This document shows positions 11,492-24,379 of a DNA stretch of 64,000 nt, in pieces. The position numbers and the translations under genes are program-made. Every line of letters begins with the position of its first letter. Within the stretch, counting starts at the first letter, position 1. Origin of the DNA: Chlamydomonas reinhardtii. Lineage: Eukaryota; Chlorophyta; Chlorophyceae; Chlamydomonadales; Chlamydomonadaceae. The notes below the pieces were generated by a model. That model made no database searches, had not been told where the DNA came from, and saw only the letters and a list, made by a program, of their open reading frames with translations. The stretch covers positions 7,541,847 through 7,605,846 of the forward strand of contig NC_057015.1 of assembly GCF_000002595.2 (NCBI RefSeq), written 5' to 3'.

Positions 11492-14400
11492 ATGTCGAGC
11501 ACAGCCAGCCCTTTCACGGGCTGTGGGCGCGAAGCCGGGGTGAAAGTCTGGCGTGTGAAGGACTTCAACCTGGTGGAGGAGAAGGATGTTGGCTCCTTTT
11601 ATTCTGGTATGTGGGCGTCGCTGGTCGTGTGCAATCATCACGGCGGTGATAGGGGCAGTCGATGCCAACTGCTTACGATCGAGCGTTTGCGCGAGTTGAG
11701 GTGGAGCCCTGCATCCATGTCCATCATGTATAAACGCTCTGCGAGCATGTGATGGAGGATACCGAGATAATCGCTCGACCTGCGTGTGCACGCTGCGCTT
11801 AGCCCTCCTTGCCCCACTACCGTCCTGCTCAACAGGCGATTGCTACCTTATCCTTGACACCTTCAAAACCGAAAGCGGTCTGCGGCATCACGTTCATTTC
11901 TGGCTTGGCAAGGACACCACCGCGGTGGGTGTTGCAACCGCCCATCGCCACGCCCGGTTGCCACACAGCAGCGCACATTCCCCACCAGGCAGCTGCATTC
12001 CTTCGTTAAGCTGCACAAATTGTGTGCATAATTGCCAGCTTGCCTCTGTGATTGCATACTGGCATAGCCTTGCGGCAGCTCCCACAGCTATGCTCACAGC
12101 GCCGGAGTCCTGGCGCCCCACATGCCTCAGCTACCGCATCTGCCCTCGGTGGATTCGTGTATTTGCAGGATGAGTCGGGGAGCGTTGCCATCTTTGCAGC
12201 GCAGTGAGTCGGGTGGAGGTGGGCTGGCTGCTGCGGGGGCGGGGCCAAGCGGGCCGGTGGGCAGGCGCACTTTCAGGCTCGCCACCAGGTTGGCGGCATG
12301 GTGTGCATGGTATGTACACCATGCCACCGTGGCACTGCGAAAAGGTGTTGGGAAATGGAAAGGCATGGCTCGGCGCTGCAGTGCTGAGCCACAGCGCGCA
12401 ACGCTGGGAAAATGGGAGGGCTCTGAGTTCGTCGGCATGTAAGGGCATGCGATCGGCACAGGCCGCCAGAGCTGCAGCCGACCGCACAGTGGCTCAGCCG
12501 CCTCCAGCACCCCCCGTTGCAGCTGCACTCCCTGTTCTCCGGTCCCCGCTTCCCATGTAAACCATGTGTCTCACTGCCGCCTGCAGGCTGGACGACTCGC
12601 TGGGCGGCGGCCCGGTGCAGTTCCGACAAGTCCAGGTGGGCAGCAGCAGGGGAGGGGGCGGCAGCAGGCGCGGGGGCGGCAGCAGGGGTTGGAGCTGCGG
12701 GGGCGGGGGCGGGAGTGCGGGCGTGGGGGCGGCAGCAGGGGCGGGGGCAGCAGTGGTGGGGGCGGCAGCTGCGGGGGCGGGAGCTGCGGGGGCGGGAGCT
12801 GCGAGGGCGGGAGCTGCGGGGTTGGCAGCTGCAACAAACCTGCCGCCCTGCTCTCAGCACTTCCACCCGCCCTCATCCTCATTGGCATCCTCATCCCACA
12901 AACTCTGCTCTCCTCCTCGCCTACCTGGCTATGCCTGGAACCCCCCCTACCCAACCTCCCCTGCTGACCCCTCCAGGGCTCCGAGTCGCCCGAGTTCCAG
13001 CGCCTGTTCCCGCGCCAGCGCTACCTGGCGGGCGGCTACGCCAGCGGCTTCCGGGATGCGGGCGCCGGCCGCGGCGAGGGCCCTGTGAGGCTGTACCAGG
13101 TCAAGTCGCCCAACAAGAACTGCGTGCAGGTGGGGGGCGGCGGCGGGCGGCTGCGCGGGTGAGGGCTGCGAATAGCTGCTGGGAAGCTGCGGGCGTTGAG
13201 GGGTATAGGATTGCGGGGACAATGGGAAATGGAGACGGGAGGCGCCGGGCACAGAGGGTGCGGTGCGCCGTGCGCCTGGCCAGGTCCCGGCGTATCCTGC
13301 GCGACGCCCCCACTCCTGCACGTCGTCACAGCCCTTTTCGCACGCACACTGCTGCAAGACGTGGCGAACGCTGTGGCCGGCCGCTTCCACGAGCCCCTGT
13401 GCTGTTCGCCGCAGACACCGCTCCCTCCACACCTCCCCGCGCTCACCCCCTCCTCTTGTTCATCTGTTTTTGACAAAGCTGCTCCCCCCCACGCTTGCCC
13501 TGCCGCCTGCCGCCTGCCGCAGATGTTCGAGGTGCCGCTGAAGCTGAGCTCGCTCAACCACGGCGACTGCTTCCTGCTGGAGGACGTAGGCGCGCGACTG
13601 CTGTGGGTGTGGCGCGGCCGAGGTGCGTGGGCCCACTGCTGGGGGTGCGCGGCGCGGGCGGCGGGGCGGCGGCGTGGCGGCGTGGCCAAGCGGCTGGGTT
13701 TGTGGATGCACGGTGCCGTGGAGGCAGCTGCCCAGTACGCGATTGGACAGATTCACGCCACGTACCTCGCCCTTTGCCGCGTCGACTGGCACCCCATTGG
13801 CGGCACTCGCCCGCCGCCTGCTGCTCGCACACACCGCGCTGCTCTGCCGCATGCTCCTACAAGCACCGGAAGGCCCGAGCGCTGCGCGTCCGCCCTGCTG
13901 CTGCGGATCGCCCCTTCTACTGCCCACCCTCCCACTGCAGGCTCCAACATCCGCGAGAAGGCCCGCGCGCTGGAGGCGGCCGCCGTGTTCAAGGAGGGCA
14001 CCAGCATGAAGGTAGGGGGCCGGAGATTGAGGCACGGGTGACGGAGGCGGCGATAGTGGAGGTTGTGATGGTGGTGGTGGAGGTGCCGTGCCCCCATGTC
14101 GCGGCGCCCGGCCGGCCGGCCCGCCGCCTTTGCCGCTACCGGCCCCGGCCCCCAAACTGCATCGTGCCGTCTACTGACTTGCCATGCCTGGAACGGTGGC
14201 CCCCCCTTGCTGTACGAATGTGCAAGGTTACCACTTCGCTTCTTTTTAACGACTCCTGAGTGTGACCCTCCGTGGTCGCTACAACTCAACCTCCTCATAA
14301 TCATGAATGTATCCCTACCCAAGATAGACCCCCAGCACCTCGCCCTGCGCTGCCGCATGCTACTGGCGCCCCGTGCAGACGTACACGCTGGATGACGTGC

Positions 14401-16645
14401 CCGATGACGACAAGTACACGGGCGGTGACGTGGCGCCCTTCTTCAGCCGCCTGGGCTGCGCCACCGTGCCGTCGCCGTCAGAGGTGGGCGCGTGCTCTTG
14501 AGGTTGGAGCTGGGGGTGGGGCTGGGGGTGGGGCTGAGAGTGGGGCTGGGGCTGGGGGTGGGGCTGAGGCTGAGGCTGGGGCTGTGGCTGGGGCTTGGTG
14601 CGGTGGGGGAGAGCTGTCACTGGGACACACAGGCGAACGCGTCGCCCCCCCCCCCGCACTCCGGTGGCTGTCACGCCGGTAATACACCTTGATGCATCTG
14701 GTGCCGCCCTGCCGCGCCGATTTGACCTCGTCTGCGGTCCGCGGCCCTGCAGGTGAAGGACGCGGAGCCGGATGCGCCCGCGGCGACCACGGCGGCCACG
14801 GCGACCACGGCGGCCGTGGCCAAGCTGTACAAGGTGCGCGCGCGGGCTTGCCCAGCACAAGGCAGCACAAGGCAGCACAACTCAGCACAACCCAGCGCAA
14901 CCCAGCACAGCACAGCCGCTCTCAAGGGCGTGTTGATGGGGTTTGAATGATGATGTGGATACATCGCGGGGTTGCATTGCAGCTTTGCGGCTAGTCTACC
15001 GATAGAGTGGTCACGGCCTTAGCTGACACGCCGTGAAGGCCCCTCCCGTTGTGTCATGCACGTGTGCTCACCCGCCTTACGCCCCCACCGGTCAACGTGA
15101 GCCTCTCGCGCACACTCTGCCTCTCCCCCCCCCCTCGCATGCACTGCCCCTGCGCCGCCCCTGCTCCAGGTGTCGGGCGGCGGCAAGTCCTTTGAGCCGG
15201 TGTCGGCCGACGACGCGGCGCCCAGCCACTCGCAGCTGGCTCCCGGCGGGCAGTTCGTGCTGAACGCGGGCGGCTGCATCTGGGTGTGGACCGGACCCGA
15301 CTGCGACAAGGCCGAGCCGCCGCTCAAGGTGCGGAGAGCGTATGCATTGGGTGGGGCGTGGGGAGTGGAATCGGGTGGAGCTGGGGGTCCGCGAGGGAGG
15401 AAGGGGGAGTTAGTTTATCCCGGTCCAATTGAACCAAGATCCAGAACCGACCCTCAGAGAGCGAAGACGGCTGCCCTGTACGAGGGCGTGGTTTCAGCCA
15501 TCCGCGGAGCGGCAGGCCTCAGGCGGGGCTATGAACCCACGGCCAAAAACAGAGTCAAAAGAATCGTCCATTATGTCTCGTGTCAAACGCGCGCACAGGT
15601 GGGTGGCCAGTTCGCCGCGGCCCAGGGCCTGCCCGTGTCCAGCCTGGTCAAGGCCGTCAAGGCGCGCTTCGAGCCAGGCGTGTTCACAGCGCACTTCCCA
15701 GACTGGCAGGTGCGGAACATGTGCGTGTACGGTCTGTTGATGTGTGCGTATGTGCACCATACGATGTGTGTGTGTGGAGGGGGCAAAGGGAAGCTGGAGT
15801 TGGAGTTGAGGCGCAGCGTCGAGGGCGGAGCACCACACCTGGTGACTCGTGGCCCACTGCCCGCACTGGACAGGCGGACGACGCCGGCGGCCGGGCGCGC
15901 GCGGACAGCTACGGCACCGTCTACGGCGGCCCGGGCAAGGGCACGGGTGAGGAGGGGCGGGTAGGGGTGAACTGTGTCGCACATGACGTTCGGAAACCCT
16001 GTGCTCCACGCCTGTGCTCCCATGCTGGGCAACCACGGGGCTTCCCAAACCGCCCAGCGCTGGCCTAGTCTCGAGCCTACGACCCTGACATCTTTGACGT
16101 CGCAACTGACACGTGTACCTCGGCGGCCACCACAGACGAGCAGCCCTACAACGTGGATGAGGCAGTGGCAGCCATGGTGGCGGCTGCGGCGGCGGCGGCG
16201 GACGGCGGCGAGGGCGGCGCCAAGGCCAACGGTCTGGAGGCGGCCTTCAACAACCTGACCAGCAGCAAGTTCCAGGTGTGTGTGTGTGTCAACCGCCGCC
16301 AAGCAACACACATGCGGCCGGGCGCATCTTCGCTCCGCTTCAGTCTCCAGCCTGATCACTCTTGTGCCTGCCTGCCGCCCTGCGCGCTGCTGTGTGCTGT
16401 GCTGCTGTGCTGTGCGCCATGCCACGCCGTGCACAGGTGTGGGCCCAGATCGGCAACTCCAGCCTGGAGCTGCCGCGGCAGGAGGTGGGCCAGTTCTGCG
16501 ACGGCGCCTCCTACGTGGTGCTGCATACCTACTCCACCAGCAAGGGTGAGCGGCGGGCAGGCAGGCAGGCAGGCGGGCGGGCAGGCAGGCAGGCAGGCAG
16601 GAGGGCAGGCGGGCGGGCGGGCGGGCGGGCGGGCAGGCAGGCGGG

Positions 16646-16685
<40 letters not shown>

Positions 16686-16793
16686 CGGGCGGGCGGGCGG
16701 GCGGGCAGGCGGGCGGGCGGGCGGGCATGCAGGCATGCAGGCGGGCAGGCGGGCAGGCAGGCGGGCAGGCAGGCGGGCAGGCAGGCGGGCGGG

Positions 16794-16826
<33 letters not shown>

Positions 16827-19800
16827 GGAGCGGGGTTGGGGCAAGGGGCTGGCGACGGGGCGGCAGGGCGGCAGCTGCGCCTTCGCGTTTGAATGGTCCG
16901 TTGCTTGGGAAGGAGTGGGAGCCCCGCCTGACCCGCCTCGCCCCCGCCTCACGCACACCGCGCAGACCCCACCGACCTGCGCTACGCGGTCTACTGCTGG
17001 CAGGGCCGCCACTGCGGCAACCTGGAGCAGGGCCGAGCCGCACTCAAGGTGCGCGACGTGGCGTGGGGTGCCGGGTGTGGCGTGGCGTGGGGATGCAGGG
17101 CGGCGCAACAGGTTCCGGGGTTCTGAAACCAACGGGTTCTGGAACTGGAACTAGGGGTGCTGGAAATGCTGGACCCAGGGGGGGCCGGCGGCGGCAAGGG
17201 CCTGTTCACCATCCAGCACTTCACTCGCCTGCCTCCTGCGCACTGCCCGTCTAACCCCGTCTTCCCACCCCGGCATCACGCACTGTCGGACCTCGCATCC
17301 CCGCTCGCACCGCCTCCCACGCTCGCACCGCCTCCCACGCTCGCACCGCCTCCAGGCTGCCGACCTGCACAAGGCCACTTACGCGGGCAAGTCCACTCTG
17401 GTGCGGGTGGAGCAGAACCTGGAGCCCGGCCACTTCATCCGCCTGTTCAAGTGAGTGGTGTAGAGGTGGAGGGACAGAGAGGTATAGGGGCATGCAAGAG
17501 GCGGGCAGGGAGGGAGGGAGGGTGCGGCGTGGTGCGGCGCTGCGTGCGTGTGTGCGTGTGCGCTGCCACGGGATGCAGGAGAGCGCCAGTAAGGGGCAGT
17601 CGGCAGAGGCCAGTAGCGCCTGGACTCCTTCACCCATGCCACCACACCGTCGGTCTGCCGCGCCTGCCTTGTGTGTGGCCCGCCTAGCCCAAAAGCACAC
17701 GCACGCACAGATATATGACCCTTTCCCTTTGGCCTTACCTATAACACACACGCACACCCTCCTCACACGCGCAGGGGCGGCATGCTGGTGCGCAAGGGCC
17801 CCCGCCCCAGCAACATGGCTCCGGGCCGCTCGCCGCCCGGGGTGCACCTGTACCAGGTCAAGGGCGAGGCGGCGGCGGCGGCGCACGCGGGTAGGCGGGC
17901 GCGCGCGGGTAGGCGGGCGCGGGTGTTGATGTCGGTGTTGGTGACGGCGGGTTGGTGAGGTGGGGCGGGTGGGTAAGATGAATTTGCTACCGCTGTGGCG
18001 TGGAGGCGTTTAGACGCAGCCCGTGGGGCGCGAAGTCAACAGCGGCATGCTGCAACTCCTTGTGGCGATTAGGCTAGCTATGGCTGCCATCCAACATCGT
18101 CGTCTCCTAACCAGCAGTCATGCCTGATTGTTTCCACTCACCCCTCTCCCCGGCTGCAGTGGAGGTGGACGCGGTAGCCGCCAGCCTCAGCAGCAGCGAC
18201 TGCTTCGTGCTGGAGCGCGCCGCCGCCGTGGGCGCGCAGGCGCAGGAGCCGGTGATGCTGTGGCTGGGCCGCGGCAGCAGCGCCGCCGAGCAGGAGGCGG
18301 CGGTGGCGGTGGCGGCGGCGCTGTCGGTCGGCGGCGCGGCGGTGGAGCGGGTCGAGGTGGGTGTGTGTATGCGGCTGCGGAGACCGGGGGGTGCGTTGGG
18401 TTGTAGATGCCAGATGTGGTTGCTGTACGCTACGCGCTGGCGTGCGGGCGAGGCCCAGGTTGCCACAACAATTGTGGGAATTGATAGGGGAGGCTAAGCT
18501 GGCAGCGCTCGGTCAAAACGGCAGCTTCCGTTAGGGTCCTCCTGACCGTCCCCGGTCACCCGCGACCACCCGCACTAGCACCCATGAGTGCGCCCGCCTT
18601 CCCGCAATCACACGTACCTTGCTGAACCACATCCGCCTCCTCGCAACCACACCCGCAACCGCAACCACAACCACAGGAGGGCAAGGAGCCGGCGGCCTTC
18701 TGGGAGGCGCTGGGCGGCAAAGCCGACTACGCCAAGGAGAGCACGCGCGGCGGCGGCGGCGGCGCGCCCAAGCTGTTCCACTTGCGCGACTGCGCGGGCC
18801 GCGGGCTCAAGGTGGAGATGTACAGCTCGTTCAGCCAGGTCCGGAGGGAAGGAGCGAGGGGAGGAGGAGGAGGAACGGGATGAGGAGGAGGAGAGTTCGG
18901 TTGGAAACAGGGAGGGGCCCTGGGAGAACGAATCGGGAGGCGGGTTTGGGAAGAGGCCTGTTGCACTGCTGTCGCTGCTGTCGCCGTAACGGGTTTGTAG
19001 CTCGGCGGCTGCCTGTCCACGCTGTGCGTGCGCCTGCTCTCGTCTGCCTGCTCGCTGACTGCCTGCGCCTCGTGGGGCTGGCTGCCTGCAGGACACGCTG
19101 TGCAACGATGACGTGATGCTGCTGGATGTGGGGACAGAGGTGGGAACAGGCAGGGAGCGGGCGGGACTGCCGGAGCCTTCCCTCGAGGCCTGGGACGCCG
19201 CTCCTGAGTTGCACACAAACAAGCGCCAGCTGACATGCTTAACTGATTACCCGTCGATCATGTATAATCTTTGCTGCCCGCATGCCCCGCGCCCCTGCCC
19301 GCCCGCCCGCATGCCTGCCTGTTTGTCTGCCTGACCCCCGCCCCCGCCCGCCCCCAGATGTTTGTGTGGTACGGCTCCAGCTGCAAGCCCATGGAGCGGC
19401 CACGTGCGCGCGACGTGGCGGCCCGCTACCTGGCGGCCACGGGGCGCACCGGCAAGGCCATCACCGTGGAGGTGGAGTCGGGGCAGGTGCGCGTGGCGGG
19501 TGCGCGGGGCGTGAAAATGTATGTGGACGGGCGTGTGGGGTGGATGGGCGTGTGGGCAGTTGTGGGGTTGGGCGTGGGCGCAGACCTGGGCCTGGGGTGT
19601 GATCATGGGCCTGTGGACATGTGTGTTGACGTGCGGGGGCAGGAGCGCTGGGGAGGTGGGAGCTGCGCGCATGGTTGGCCGACTGCTGCGTGGTCAGGTC
19701 TGTCGGGTGGATGGGCCCGAGGGAATGCCTCAACCTGGCTCGTTTGCGCGCCTTTGCAGGAGCCGCCTTTCTTCACCTGCAACTTCGTGGGCTGGGACAG

Positions 19801-19903
19801 CGCGGCCGTGACGTCCATTCCGGACGTGTACGCCGACAAGGTGCGGGCCATGTCGCTGGGCGCCGCCGCAGACAACGGCGCAGCCGCCACCAGCAGCAAG
19901 TAG
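11492..19903 (+). CDS. VIL1: Villin/gelsolin-type actin-binding protein, no headpiece
   Basis: Calcium-regulated actin capping/severing protein of about 817 residues from 23 in-phase exons: 11492-11606, 11836-11924, 12169-12203, 12587-12635, 12977-13129, 13523-13622, 13941-14011, 14379-14483, 14753-14833, 15170-15328, 15458-15487, 15599-15709, 15874-15946, 16076-16275, 16437-16545, 16966-17048, 17356-17450, 17775-17890, 18160-18356, 18677-18838, 19092-19139, 19358-19486, 19760-19903. Gelsolin hallmarks recur: GVKVWRVKDF and GDCYLILDT with HVHFWLGKDT in repeat 1, LNHGDCFLLEDVGARLLWVW in repeat 2, GQFVLNAGGCIWVWTG in repeat 3, and matching segments to repeat 6 (DVMLLDVGTEMFVWYGS). The length fits six gelsolin repeats. 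The protein stops soon after repeat 6, with no linker plus headpiece, so filament bundling through a headpiece is not expected. The 30-base exon 11 and the 5' edge of exon 14 are the least certain parts. The symbol is by family and not checked. Confidence 0.88.
14512..14597. repeat. GGGGCTG-type minisatellite in villin intron 8
   Basis: Imperfect repeats of 6 to 12 bases built from GGGGCTGG/GGGGTGG, right after the exon 8 donor. Shadow ORFs rich in Gly/Leu or Pro/Gln come from it. Confidence 0.8.
16553..16825. repeat. AGGC/GGGC tetranucleotide array in villin intron 15
   Basis: About 270 bases of nearly pure 4-bp units (GGCA with GGCG variants) directly after the exon 15 donor. Because 4 is not a multiple of 3 and no stop arises, every frame stays open and gives long Ala/Gly/Arg or Pro/Cys/Leu false ORFs on both strands. 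Confidence 0.95.
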
Positions 19904-21391
19904 GCGCACGTGCTGGAGCGGCTGCTGGAGTTAGTGGCTGCTGGAGCCGTGCCCAGCACACGGCAGGGCCCAGTAAAAGGGTGGCGGTGCGGGTACCAGG
20001 CAGAGGCGGCTCCGATGGTTGACGGGATCCGGGTATGTTTGTTTCGGGGTGGGCGCATAAGGGTTTGGCGGCGCGAACTTATAGGCGTGACTACTGCGGA
20101 CGGCGGACGAAGCAGCGGCGTGCGTGTGACGGGATGGGCATGATCGTGAGGACGGAGCGTCGGGCATAGGTGCAGGTTGGCCCCACGCTTCTGCTGGGTG
20201 AGTGTCTGAGGCTGCGTGCAAGTATGCGTGCAGACGTGCAGGCGGGGGTATCTGTGGTCTTGTGTATGAGCGGCGTTTGCCTGCTGTGGAGGCAAGTGCT
20301 GAGCACATCGGAGCTAGGGCGCGTCCGAGGGTGCGCGTTTGATCTGTTCTCCACAGTGCTGCAGTCGGACTACCGCATTCGATCGGACTCCTTTGGGGCG
20401 GGCAATTCTGCTGGCTTCAGGCTTGGATAGCTCGGATGCGTACGATATACATTGAAATATATTGCCTATCTGGTGCGGGGAAGGTTCCGGTCAGAATGTG
20501 TGGCATGACTTTTGAGGATAAGCGCATACCGTCACCACTACCATCCGCACCCGCGCTAGTCCATGGAAGCAATAATCACATGCAGCAAACAAGCAATGCG
20601 AATGCAGTTTGGTAACGGAACGGCAGATAGACAAGAGGCACCCTATGCAACGCACACGGCGACACGCGTCAGCTCACATAGGCTCAGGTGGTATCACGAG
20701 ACACCGCCTCGCCAGTGCCCCGCCACCGCGCCACGTGCATGCGTAGCTTCTCGAGCCCGCAGCACACATAAATCAATATTCGGTGCATCGTCAGCTTGGC
20801 TCAGGGGGTGTACGAACGAAACGTTTTCCGACTTCCCTACAATGTCCCTGTTTGTCTGCCTAGATAGCTATCAACAAGCTTCACCCATGAATGGCTGATC
20901 ACTTGCCCCACCTGAAAGTCATCACAGTAATCATCCGGTGTATCCGCTGTGAGCACTGACACGTTTGGAACGTGTTGGTCGGCCGAACACACACATCGCA
21001 TGCAACACATACCCCCATCTACCTTTCCCCACGTACACGCCAATTCAACTGCAGCGCCCGCGCGCAATACACACCAATGCAGCGCACCCGACATGGCGTA
21101 GCATACACACAGTCTTGCGTGCTTCCTCCCATGTGCTCTTTATCACAGAATCCGACCAAGATCCACTTCACACGTACGTATGGGTTCACTCCTTGCCACT
21201 ACACACAGCAGGTAGGACTGGAGGCCCGCACGCGTCCGGCGGGGTCACCCTTTTTGCAACCAAGCGGAACTCACCGGCAGGTTCACAAGTCCCGCCTAGC
21301 ACAGCACTAACCCTGACCAAGCGCTTACAACCTTGACCGCGCCGCATGCACCAAGCCATGATGATGCCCTCGCCCATGCCCCGCCCATGCA
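19904..21391. other. Convergent 3' region between villin and CobT
   Basis: Tail-to-tail intergenic stretch of 1.5 kb, probably the villin 3' UTR followed by a short CobT 3' UTR. I found no plus-strand TGTAA for villin here, so it may use a variant signal. The section from about 20430 to 20660 is relatively AT-rich. No frame shows family motifs or sustained codon bias. Confidence 0.5.
21325..21329 (-). terminator. TGTAA polyadenylation signal, CobT gene
   Basis: TTACA on the plus strand, 62-67 bases past the CobT stop codon. It is the first in-orientation signal, which implies a very short 3' UTR. Confidence 0.45.
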
Positions 21392-21630
21392 TCACGCCGC
21401 CAGCACCGCCTGCAGTGAGGCCATGTTGCGGAGCACCGCCGCCGCCGACCGCAGCAGCGGCAGCACCATCACCGCCCCCGTGCCCTCGCCCAGCCGCATG
21501 CCCATGTCCAACACCGCCGGCGCCGGCCACGTCAGCACCTCCATCCCACCAGCGCCGCCGCCATCACCACCACCACCACCAGCGCCGCCGCCGCCGGCCT
21601 GCTGCTCAACTGCATGCTTGTGCTGCAGGA

Positions 21631-21680
<50 letters not shown>

Positions 21681-24021
21681 AGGTGCGGCGCCAGCGGGGC
21701 GGCGCCGGTGAGCGCGGACACGAGCAGCGCGGCGCCGCGCTCGGCGCTGCGGTGCGACAGCAGCAGCACCCGGCCCACCCGCTGCGGGTCGTGCGCGAGC
21801 GCCGCAAGGCAGGCAGCACCTGCGTGTGCATGTGCGTGTTGTGCAAACGGTGGCGACGAGGACTTAGCGGCCAGACAGGAGGCGTGCTGCACTGGCGGGT
21901 ATTCGTGAACGGTCAGGCAGCAGGTTAAGCGCGAGATACATGGCGGCGCCACTCCACAAACGCGGCCGGAAGGAGCCGTCACATGTACTTGGAAACAAGG
22001 ACTCCTTGCTTGCGCGATACGAGTATGATAGACGCGAGCATGTGTCGCCCAATGCGTGCCGTTAACGCCCATGCCATATGGCCCTATGTGTGTCGACGGC
22101 CATGCGTGCCATAGCCCCGACCACGCCCACACGCCCACCCAGCAATACAAGCACGCAACCCCACGCCAACCGGCACGTATGACTACGGCCCTCCCTCACT
22201 GCATTACTTTCCATGTACGGTACACACACACACCCTTCCTTGTGCTCTTCAACACACCTCGCCACGCCGCACACGCAAGCTCACCGCTGATGAAGCCGTC
22301 GGCCACCACCGGCACCCCCAGCGCCGCCGCCTCCAGTGCCGCCCCCGCCATGGCCGCCAGCTCCAGCCCGCCCACGGCCCGCAGCGCCCCCAGCGCGCCG
22401 CCGCCCGCGATCAGCTCCGCATTGGCCGCCAGGGCCTCGAGCACCGCGCGCCGCTTCGACTCCAGCCCTGCGTCGTCCACGCCTGTGCAGTTGCAGGGGT
22501 TTTAACATTGGAGCCAGGAGAGGGGCAGGAGGCGGGGTGGTTTGCAGATGGTAGGCGGGCTGGAGGTGTTGCCAACACCGCGGTGGGAGCTGTGGCGGCG
22601 GGGGCCCCTCAACAGCGCTGCCTGCTCCTCACGCATCAAGCAAGTGCGTGTGTTTTGTTCCAGTACGCGTACGGATATGCGTACGGGCCCCCGCCGAGCT
22701 GCACCCCTGACCCCCGCGGCCACCAGCCCAGCAGCCACCCCCACACACCTGTGCCACGCCCACACACCTCCTCAGGCGAGGCGCCAGTGAGCGCCGCCAG
22801 CAGCGCCGCCGCCGCTGTGGTGTTGCCTGCGTGCGCACGAGTTCGGGCACCCGCGAGCACAGGAAGGCCCTCAAGGCCTCAACATGTCTGTCTTCCCGCG
22901 GTGCCCGTGTAGCCGTGCGCTGTACGGCAAGCTCATATGTCGGAGCTCCTTGTTATGGGCAACAGCCGTGCCCACGCACGCACCTATTCCCACTTCGCCC
23001 AGGCACACAATGCTCTGCCGCCAGTCCGCGGGCAGCTCAGCCGCCTCCCCCGCAGGGGCCGCCGCGGCGGCTGCCGCTGCCTGACCCGCCTCCACCACTG
23101 CCGGCGGCATCACGCCGCGCACCGCCGCCCGCACCGCCTCGGCGCCGGCCGCCATCGCCGCCGCCAGCTCCTCCTGGCTCATGGCGGGGCCGGTCAGCAT
23201 GTTGCGGCTGCCGTCCGGCCGCACCTGCACAATATGGATTATGGACACAGGGCGAGGAAGCACATGTCGGCGCAGACACGACGCACGTTGCAGACATGCA
23301 TATATACACAAGTAAGTCGTGTTAGCAGCCGCGCTATAAGTCAGTTGCTGTGTGGCTCCAGGAACACATGATGTGGGCGTGGTGCTCAAACAGCCCAGCA
23401 CACGCACACACCTTGCGGTGCAGCAGCGAGATCCGCAGCCCCCGGCCCTCTCCTCCAGCTTCCCCTGGCGCCAACGGCGTCGGCGTCGGTGGCACCGCGT
23501 CCGTCACGTCCGCCGCGAGACCCACATCCACGGCGATCAGCTCCGACACGCCATTGGAGGCGCACAGCACGGCGCTAGCGGCCTGGCCGCGGACCACAGC
23601 ACGGAACACGGGGGCGCTGACGGCGGCGGGGAAGGCACTGACGGCGGGCCGCGCCGCGGCGACGCCGTGGTCTGCCGCGAAGACGAGCAGGGCGGCGCGA
23701 CCCACATGGGGCGTGAGGCTGCGCTGCGCCGCCGCCAGGCGGCAGGCCAGCGCCTCCAGCGCGCCTGTGCTTGCGTGGTGTTGGGGTTATGTGCGTGGGC
23801 GCGGTGTGGCACGCTTGGTACACGGCAGGAGGCGCAGGGTGGGAAACATGGGGCGCAGATGGGCAGTGGTGACAGCGCTGAACACTGACGTACGCACCTA
23901 GGGAGCCCACAGGCTTCGCCTTGGCGTCCATCGCCGCTTTTGCCTGGGCGTACGCCGCCGCCCATTCATCGACGTCGAGCGCTGCGCCAGCCGTCGGGCA
24001 TGAGCCTGTGCCCCGTTCCAT
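21392..24021 (-). CDS. COBT: CobT, nicotinate-nucleotide:dimethylbenzimidazole phosphoribosyltransferase
   Basis: Transfers phosphoribose from nicotinate mononucleotide to a lower-ligand base such as 5,6-dimethylbenzimidazole, giving alpha-ribazole phosphate for cobalamin assembly or remodelling. Six in-phase exons (24021-23898, 23764-23412, 23224-22984, 22826-22749, 22482-22285, 21819-21392) encode about 473 residues; bacterial CobT has about 350. Motifs in order: KPVGSLGALEALA (N-terminal base-site loop), LLVFAADHGVAAA, GEVGIGNTTAAAA, EEVCGRGTGVDDAGL, GVPVVADGFISGA and C-terminal VLDMGMRLGEGTGAVMV, whose Glu (about residue 443) matches the catalytic base of Salmonella CobT. A poly-Gln tract of about 17 residues plus a Gly-rich spacer sits just before that motif. 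The start is the first ATG in the open frame; a targeting peptide is not obvious. The function is well supported; whether it acts in salvage of pseudocobalamin, as known for such algae, is inference. Confidence 0.93.
21630..21681 (-). repeat. CAG trinucleotide repeat coding poly-Gln in CobT
   Basis: Reads (CTG)n on the plus strand and about 17 CAG codons in the last CobT exon. It is pure enough to be length-variable between strains. Confidence 0.95.
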
Positions 24022-24379
24022 CCCGCAAGTTTGGCCTGATCTAATAAGAGCGAGCACGTTCGAGCGACGTGGCGTGCTTGGTTTTGGGCTCGGCACCGAT
24101 TTACGTTGTCGACAGGTGGCCGCAGCCCGCCCTAGTGGTTAATGATTATGAATGCTTGTATGAAACTATATCACTATAGATTGCGACAGCGGCTTGGCTT
24201 TAAGCTACAGAAACGGGCCGCGATGGGACCGCGCTGGATCACGAAGACCGGGCGGATAATTACGTGTATTTGTATTATTATTTTTTGTACCTGACACGAG
24301 CAAGGATTCTTGCTAGCAATTTGCGGCAAACAAGCTTTCCAGTACACGGCACAGAGGCGAAGCCCCTACTCGAGTGCAA
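24022..24379. promoter_or_regulatory. Divergent promoter region, CobT and inositol phosphate kinase
   Basis: Only 358 bases separate the two start codons. The centre (about 24140-24300) is AT-rich for this genome, with a short TATT-rich run near 24270. Both promoters must lie here. No known B12 or methionine-type element was recognised by eye. Confidence 0.5.

Noticed and set aside
16153-17154. 333-codon plus ORF and overlapping minus ORFs of up to 486 codons, rich in Ala/Gly/Arg or Pro/Cys/Leu
   Set aside because: They arise from the AGGC array that lacks stops in all frames; the real coding parts are the villin exons within.
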